Shown here piece by piece: positions 5,133-8,050 of a stretch of DNA of 8,050 bases (the stretch's first letter is position 1; the number at the start of each line of letters is the position of its first letter). Source of the DNA: Ruminococcaceae bacterium UBA1447 (GTDB lineage Bacteria; Bacillota; Clostridia; Oscillospirales; Acutalibacteraceae); assembly GCA_002329225.1 (NCBI GenBank), contig DCTF01000067.1:549-8598 (forward strand). The letters run 5' to 3'. A model generated the notes under the pieces. That model searched no databases. It was not told the DNA's origin and saw nothing but the letters and a program-made list of their open reading frames with translations. Made by a program: the position numbers and the translations under genes.

Positions 5133-6176
5133 TTATTTCTTCTTTTTAAGCAATAAAACAACAGTTACAGCTACTAAAATGATAATAATAATAAACACGA
5201 CGGCAGCAATACCCAAAATGGCTGTTATGCTAATCGCGGACAAAGCACCGCCGGGCGTCTTTTGCTCTGTTGTTTTTTCGATATCGCCCGCTTCAGCGAT
5301 TTGCGAGTCATCATTCGCATCAGTGTCGGCTTCGGCGGTCGTAGCATCGAGAGTTTCCGATTCGGGAGTTTCGGATGTCATAGTTTCAGAGCCGGGAACT
5401 GCGGGCTTCGTATCAACGGGTTTGGACTCCGACGGCTGAGGCGTAGCAGGTTTGGTCTCCGGCGGCGCAGGCTTGGCTAAAATCTCAAGACTGCCGACAG
5501 CCGTGCCGGATTTGGATACAATTTCCACCCTATGTCGGCCGACAGCGAGAGTTTCAAGAAAATCGGCTTTAAAGGCGACAGTCGTTGAACCGTTTTTCAC
5601 CTCGTAGTCAGAGGCGCTGACTTTTTTCCCGTCAACCTTAACCTCCGTAAAATCCGCAAACTCCGCATTCGAGGTAAAGCTTGCCGTTTTACCTGAGCCT
5701 TGCGTCCAAGGGGAAGACTGTTTTGTCATTTTCACCTGTTGCCCAAGCGGAGGGAAGTTCCAATAGACATCCAAAAAAGGGCCGTAGCTTACAACAGATG
5801 ATGCATTGTTGCCGTTGACCGTGGCAGTAGTATTATTCGCAAAAGTATAGTCGCCTTTTGCTGAAAAAAACACCTTAATCCGATAATTTTTACCCGCTTC
5901 AAAAGGCTTTTTGGTATCTTTTGTCGCCCACTTACCGTTACTGTATTCCATCCAGAGTGTAGAGTCGGAAGAATAGTCAATGGATACAAACGGAGTTGTT
6001 GTAACAATACCCTTTGTGGTCGGCATGGCGCCCAGCACCGGAGGGGTTACACCTGTAACGGCCACATGGTTAATCGTTTTTTGGGCGGATACGGAAAAGG
6101 AAAGCATCGGCAACAAGCCGGATAAAACAACAAGGGACATAATAATCGCCGGGAGTCTGCTCATTTTTCTATTCAC
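5133..6176 (-). CDS. Surface protein B: one Ig-like repeat, X2-like module, C-terminal membrane anchor
   Basis: A 347-residue paralogue of its neighbours. It has a signal peptide at 1-31 (MNRKMSRLPAIIM, cleavage near SVSA-Q), a single Ig-like repeat at about 35-145 (VAVTGVTPPVLGAMPTTKG, then TATVNGNN and NFPPL) and the X2-like module at 147-234 (PWTQGSGKTASF, DYEVKNGST, FLETLAVGRH). A Pro/Ser/Thr/Glu-rich linker (235-308), a hydrophobic helix (about 318-343) and KKKK follow. There is no sortase motif, so it is most likely membrane-anchored and outward-facing. The start is GTG at 6174-6176: a GAGGG site lies six bases upstream and the N-terminus aligns with protein A. The in-frame ATG four codons later is too far from that site. 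It is followed after 105 bp by surface protein A with no terminator between, suggesting an A-B operon with B first. Specific ligand unknown. Confidence 0.87.
   Translation of the reverse strand: MNRKMSRLPAIIMSLVVLSGLLPMLSFSVSAQKTINHVAVTGVTPPVLGAMPTTKGIVTTTPFVSIDYSSDSTLWMEYSNGKWATKDTKKPFEAGKNYRIKVFFSAKGDYTFANNTTATVNGNNASSVVSYGPFLDVYWNFPPLGQQVKMTKQSSPWTQGSGKTASFTSNAEFADFTEVKVDGKKVSASDYEVKNGSTTVAFKADFLETLAVGRHRVEIVSKSGTAVGSLEILAKPAPPETKPATPQPSESKPVDTKPAVPGSETMTSETPESETLDATTAEADTDANDDSQIAEAGDIEKTTEQKTPGGALSAISITAILGIAAVVFIIIIILVAVTVVLLLKKKK
5475..5738 (-). other. X2-like module coding segment of surface protein B
   Basis: Encodes residues 147-234. The 18 nt at 5671-5688 are identical to those in the other two paralogues. 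Confidence 0.7.
6129..6161. repeat. 33-nt signal-peptide repeat, copy in surface protein B
   Basis: Base-for-base identical to 4980-5012, showing that genes A and B separated recently or exchange sequence here. Confidence 0.85.
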
Positions 6177-6182
6177 AACATT

Positions 6183-6187
6183 CCCTC
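6183..6187 (-). promoter_or_regulatory. Ribosome binding site deciding the GTG start of surface protein B
   Basis: GAGGG on the minus strand lies six bases before the GTG. It is weaker than the AGGAGG of gene A, and this difference may lower translation of B. Confidence 0.6.
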
Positions 6188-6270
6188 TTCACTTTAATAT
6201 TATTTGTCTGCTTTGACCTTTGTACAGCAACTAAAAACGAAAAAGTTTGAGATTAGGCATTTTTCCCCTT

Positions 6271-6298
6271 TTTATATTTTATCACTGTCTCATGTGAA
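6271..6298 (-). promoter_or_regulatory. Candidate promoter of surface protein B (and A)
   Basis: TTCACA (6293-6298) and TATAAA (6271-6276) are each 5/6 matches to consensus, with a 16-bp spacer. The leader would be about 88 nt. It is the best-placed candidate in the gap, but the region is AT-rich and chance matches are easy. Confidence 0.4.
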
Positions 6299-6379
6299 TA
6301 GTACCATAAAAAATCATTAATGTACAGAAGTTTTTGACAACTTTAACAGCACCATAATTGTCGTTCCGACCTATCGGGT

Positions 6380-6405
6380 AAAATCCCTTAATTACAAAAA
6401 AGGGA
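6380..6405 (-). terminator. Weak second hairpin with short U-run after gene C
   Basis: On the minus strand TCCCTT and AAGGGA form a 6-bp stem around a 10-nt loop, directly followed by TTTT. It could be a backup terminator for gene C. The stem is short and the loop long. Confidence 0.3.
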
Positions 6406-6473
6406 AGTGTTTACAACAAGAAAAGGAACAACTGATCGGAGCGGAAAATTGCCGCTGTGATAAAAACAAGTAC

Positions 6474-6498
6474 GGGGCCGGAAAATTTTTCCGGCCCC
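6474..6498 (-). terminator. Strong GC-rich hairpin after surface-protein gene C
   Basis: GGGGCCGGAAAA (6474-6485) and TTTTCCGGCCCC (6487-6498) form a perfect 12-bp inverted repeat, starting about 40 bp past the stop. In the direction of the gene it is preceded by AAAA and followed by GTACTTGTTTTT, so the U-run is displaced. On the + strand it is followed directly by TTTT. It is homologous to 3641-3662. Confidence 0.6.
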
Positions 6499-6535
6499 TT
6501 TTGTGCATTTAATTAACCTGTAAAACCCGGTTTAG
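6474..6535. repeat. Duplicated 3' flank, copy 2
   Basis: Aligns closely with 3641-3699, including the hairpin, CCCCTTTTG, CATTTA and AAAACCCG blocks. It links the 3' ends of genes C and A; gene B lacks the hairpin part. Confidence 0.7.
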
Positions 6536-6536
6536 C

Positions 6537-8050
6537 TTATTGCTCTTCCTTCTTCTTGCGGGAGAGGACTATCAAAGCACCGGCTGAGGTCAGCATAAGG
6601 CCCAACCAGGGGGCGATGCTGCCGCTGCCCGTTTCAGGGATTGACGTATCGGAATCCGGGGTATCGGGCTTCGAATCGTCCTCATCAGGGGCATCGGTGT
6701 CGGGTTCGTCCGTGTCGGGATCTTCGACATCCGGGACATCAGGATCTTCAGGATCTTCCGGATCATCGGGGAATTCAGGAAATTCGAACTCAGGTTTTTC
6801 CAGAACTAAAAATAAGCCGAAAGCCGAGCCGGGTTCAGAGACAATCTCCACCATATGTATACCGACATACAGGGTTTCGAGGAAAGCGGGTTTAAAAGTA
6901 ACCTCTGTTGAACCTTCTTTCACCTCATAATCGGCTTCGTCGACTGTTTCACCGTCAACCTTCACCTCAATGAAATCCTCAAACTCCGCATTTGAGGTAA
7001 AGCTTGCCGTTCTGCCGGAACCTTTAATCCAAAGGAAATCCTGACTGATCATTTCTAATTCTTCCTGAAACTCGTAAAATCCTAAAACGATCATCATGTC
7101 TTCCTCAGCCGGCCAGACATTAATATACGTTGCAACATCCCCTTCTACCGTGACATCGCCCGACTCTGCAAAAATATAGCCCGGTTCAGTGCTGACCGTA
7201 ATGAAAAGCGCATACTCCTTATCCGGTTTAAACAGCTCATCCGGCTCCAAAAAGTACGGCATGTCATTTGTCAGTTCAACCCACTTCACCTCATCGACAG
7301 CAATACCCTCGGTATCGGTATCAATACCGGCTATAGATGCAGGCTCGCCTGCCACGGGCGGTACTACACCGATAATATTCACCTTATCAATTTCCGTCAC
7401 AGGCTGCCATAAGGCCTTTACTTCCATATCGGTATCAACCTGGATTTCATCGTCAACCGCTTTTTCTTCACCGTTTACTTCCCACGCCTTAAAGCCCAAG
7501 CCTTCAGGACGGGTGAAACGGTTTTCAGGAAGACTGAAAGCTGCGCCTTGGTCAACAACTCTGTCTGACATATATCCTGAACCGCCGTTTGAATTAAAGG
7601 AAACCACACACTGCCCCGGCCCTGCCGGAAGCGGATCAAAAGTAAGGTATACCGTATGCCAATCACGGCCGCCCCAAGTGTCCGTTGCAGGTTGCCCGTC
7701 TACATTCGCAGTGATAGTATCAGCAAAGGCATAGCCTCTTTGGGGAGTAACAGATACTATGATGCTGTACTGTCCCCCCGCCCCGAAAGGCGTTTCCGGA
7801 TCTTTCCATAACTGATAATCATCCAACGTTTCTTCCCACTCAGTAAATTCGAAGTCGATAGTTACTCCCGTGGTTGAGGTAGCGATTCCCTCTATGGTCG
7901 GCAATTCACCCGCTACAGGCGGTGTTACACCGGTAATATCCACATGGGTAATCTTTTTTGCGGCAGCTGCCGAAAAGGTTGTCATAGGCACTATGCCGGC
8001 CAAAATAACAAGGGACAAAATAATTGCCAGGAGTCTGCTTGATTTTTTGT
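6537..8050 (-). CDS. Surface protein C with IPETG sortase-type anchor, 5' end just outside window
   Basis: At least 503 residues, numbered here from the first complete codon (8046-8048). The frame stays open to the edge and reads (N)-KKSSRLLAIILSL, aligning with the signal peptides of A and B. The true ATG should be at 8051-8053; the TTG at 8016-8018 lies inside the signal peptide. Domains in order: signal peptide to about 30; Ig-like repeat 34-140 (HVDITGVTPPVAGELPT); InlB B-repeat-like module 147-217 (VVSFNSNGGSG, then FKAWEVNG, KALW); second Ig-like repeat 219-328 (VNIIGVVPPVAGEP); X2-like module 331-417 (WIKGSGRTASF, DYEVKEGST, FLETLYVG); acidic Asp/Pro linker 420-468; IPETG at 470-474; hydrophobic helix 478-496; RKKKEEQ. 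IPETG-helix-basic tail is the layout of sortase substrates, so covalent cell-wall attachment is inferred. No sortase gene is in the window. Confidence 0.9.
   Translation of the reverse strand, partial: KKSSRLLAIILSLVILAGIVPMTTFSAAAAKKITHVDITGVTPPVAGELPTIEGIATSTTGVTIDFEFTEWEETLDDYQLWKDPETPFGAGGQYSIIVSVTPQRGYAFADTITANVDGQPATDTWGGRDWHTVYLTFDPLPAGPGQCVVSFNSNGGSGYMSDRVVDQGAAFSLPENRFTRPEGLGFKAWEVNGEEKAVDDEIQVDTDMEVKALWQPVTEIDKVNIIGVVPPVAGEPASIAGIDTDTEGIAVDEVKWVELTNDMPYFLEPDELFKPDKEYALFITVSTEPGYIFAESGDVTVEGDVATYINVWPAEEDMMIVLGFYEFQEELEMISQDFLWIKGSGRTASFTSNAEFEDFIEVKVDGETVDEADYEVKEGSTEVTFKPAFLETLYVGIHMVEIVSEPGSAFGLFLVLEKPEFEFPEFPDDPEDPEDPDVPDVEDPDTDEPDTDAPDEDDSKPDTPDSDTSIPETGSGSIAPWLGLMLTSAGALIVLSRKKKEEQ
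6627..6641 (-). other. IPETG sortase-type motif codons
   Basis: Encodes I-P-E-T-G, an LPxTG variant, followed by a hydrophobic helix and RKKK. The order and spacing are those of a cell-wall sorting signal. Confidence 0.75.
6730..6780. repeat. 9-nt period tandem repeat encoding the Asp/Pro/Glu linker
   Basis: Imperfect nine-base units such as CTTCAGGAT and CTTCCGGAT recur in frame and encode D-P-E-type tripeptides. In-frame slippage could vary the linker length without breaking the gene. Confidence 0.5.
6798..7058 (-). other. X2-like module coding segment of surface protein C
   Basis: Encodes the third copy of the conserved module. The 18 nt at 6994-7011 are identical to those in genes A and B, although the surrounding protein has become much more acidic. 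Confidence 0.7.
8007..8039. repeat. 33-nt signal-peptide repeat, copy in surface protein C
   Basis: Matches the copies at 4980-5012 and 6129-6161 at 30 of 33 bases. One of the three changes turns the internal ATG of A and B into TTG (8016-8018). Confidence 0.85.

Larger units (their letters stand above)
6177..6536. other. 360-bp intergenic region between surface-protein genes C and B
   Basis: No gene is seen here. It holds the 3' hairpin of gene C (6474-6498) and a small stem AGCGG/CCGCT at 6440-6456. Further along are an AT-rich hairpin with a short U-run (6380-6405), a candidate promoter for gene B (6271-6298) and two TGTACA hexamers exactly 100 bp apart (6221-6226 and 6321-6326). Confidence 0.6.

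Noticed and set aside
6231..6260. Nine-codon minus-strand leader peptide (MPNLKLFRF) before gene B
   Set aside because: A GGGG lies upstream, but the peptide has no regulatory codon run or attenuator hairpin. A frame this short is expected by chance.
6177..6536. Riboswitch or small RNA in the 360-bp gap
   Set aside because: Hairpins are present, but no conserved riboswitch core was recognised and there is no clear promoter-terminator pair enclosing a non-coding transcript.
7189..7734. 181-codon open frame on the + strand
   Set aside because: It lies wholly antisense within surface-protein gene C, is Ser/Thr-rich as expected from the reverse complement of Asp/Glu/Gly-rich coding DNA, and has no recognisable domain.

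Overview
The window reads as chromosomal DNA of an anaerobic, low-to-mid GC Gram-positive bacterium, most likely a clostridial Bacillota (Oscillospiraceae-like). The grounds are strong AGGAGG ribosome sites, SigA-type promoters, a rubrerythrin, a clostridial 2[4Fe-4S] ferredoxin, a yabB/rsmI methyltransferase pair, and sortase-type and Ig-like surface proteins. Every gene I can support is on the minus strand, so the window is transcribed from right to left. No tRNA, rRNA, CRISPR array, insertion sequence or phage gene was seen.

Left part (1-2740): the first 30 codons of a rubrerythrin gene run off the left edge. It has its own well-spaced promoter and two palindromic elements upstream. Next comes a three-gene operon, transcribed as trmN-like (yabB) -> rsmI -> a membrane-anchored protein of unknown function. 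It starts at a promoter near 2655-2683 with overlapping or closely spaced genes. The first two modify tRNA and 16S rRNA.

Middle (2700-3710): a small membrane-anchored, unrecognised protein with a near-consensus promoter and a strong intrinsic terminator. Then a 58-residue 2[4Fe-4S] ferredoxin, also with its own terminator. Both are single-gene units.

Right part (3640-8050): three tandem paralogous surface-protein genes. Each has a near-identical signal peptide, one or two copies of a ~110-residue Ig-like repeat, one conserved ~88-residue Ig-like/X2-like module, a low-complexity linker and a C-terminal membrane anchor. The rightmost (6537-8050) also carries an InlB B-repeat-like module and ends in an IPETG sortase-like motif. 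The other two end in a long hydrophobic helix and KKKK with no sortase motif. Signal peptide, X2-like module and 3' flanking hairpin are still similar at the DNA level, so the array arose by fairly recent duplication with module gain or loss and a change of anchor. The rightmost gene is cut by the window edge: its true start codon should lie 1-3 bases beyond position 8050. This locus is the most noteworthy part of the window. Its ligand and role cannot be read from the sequence.
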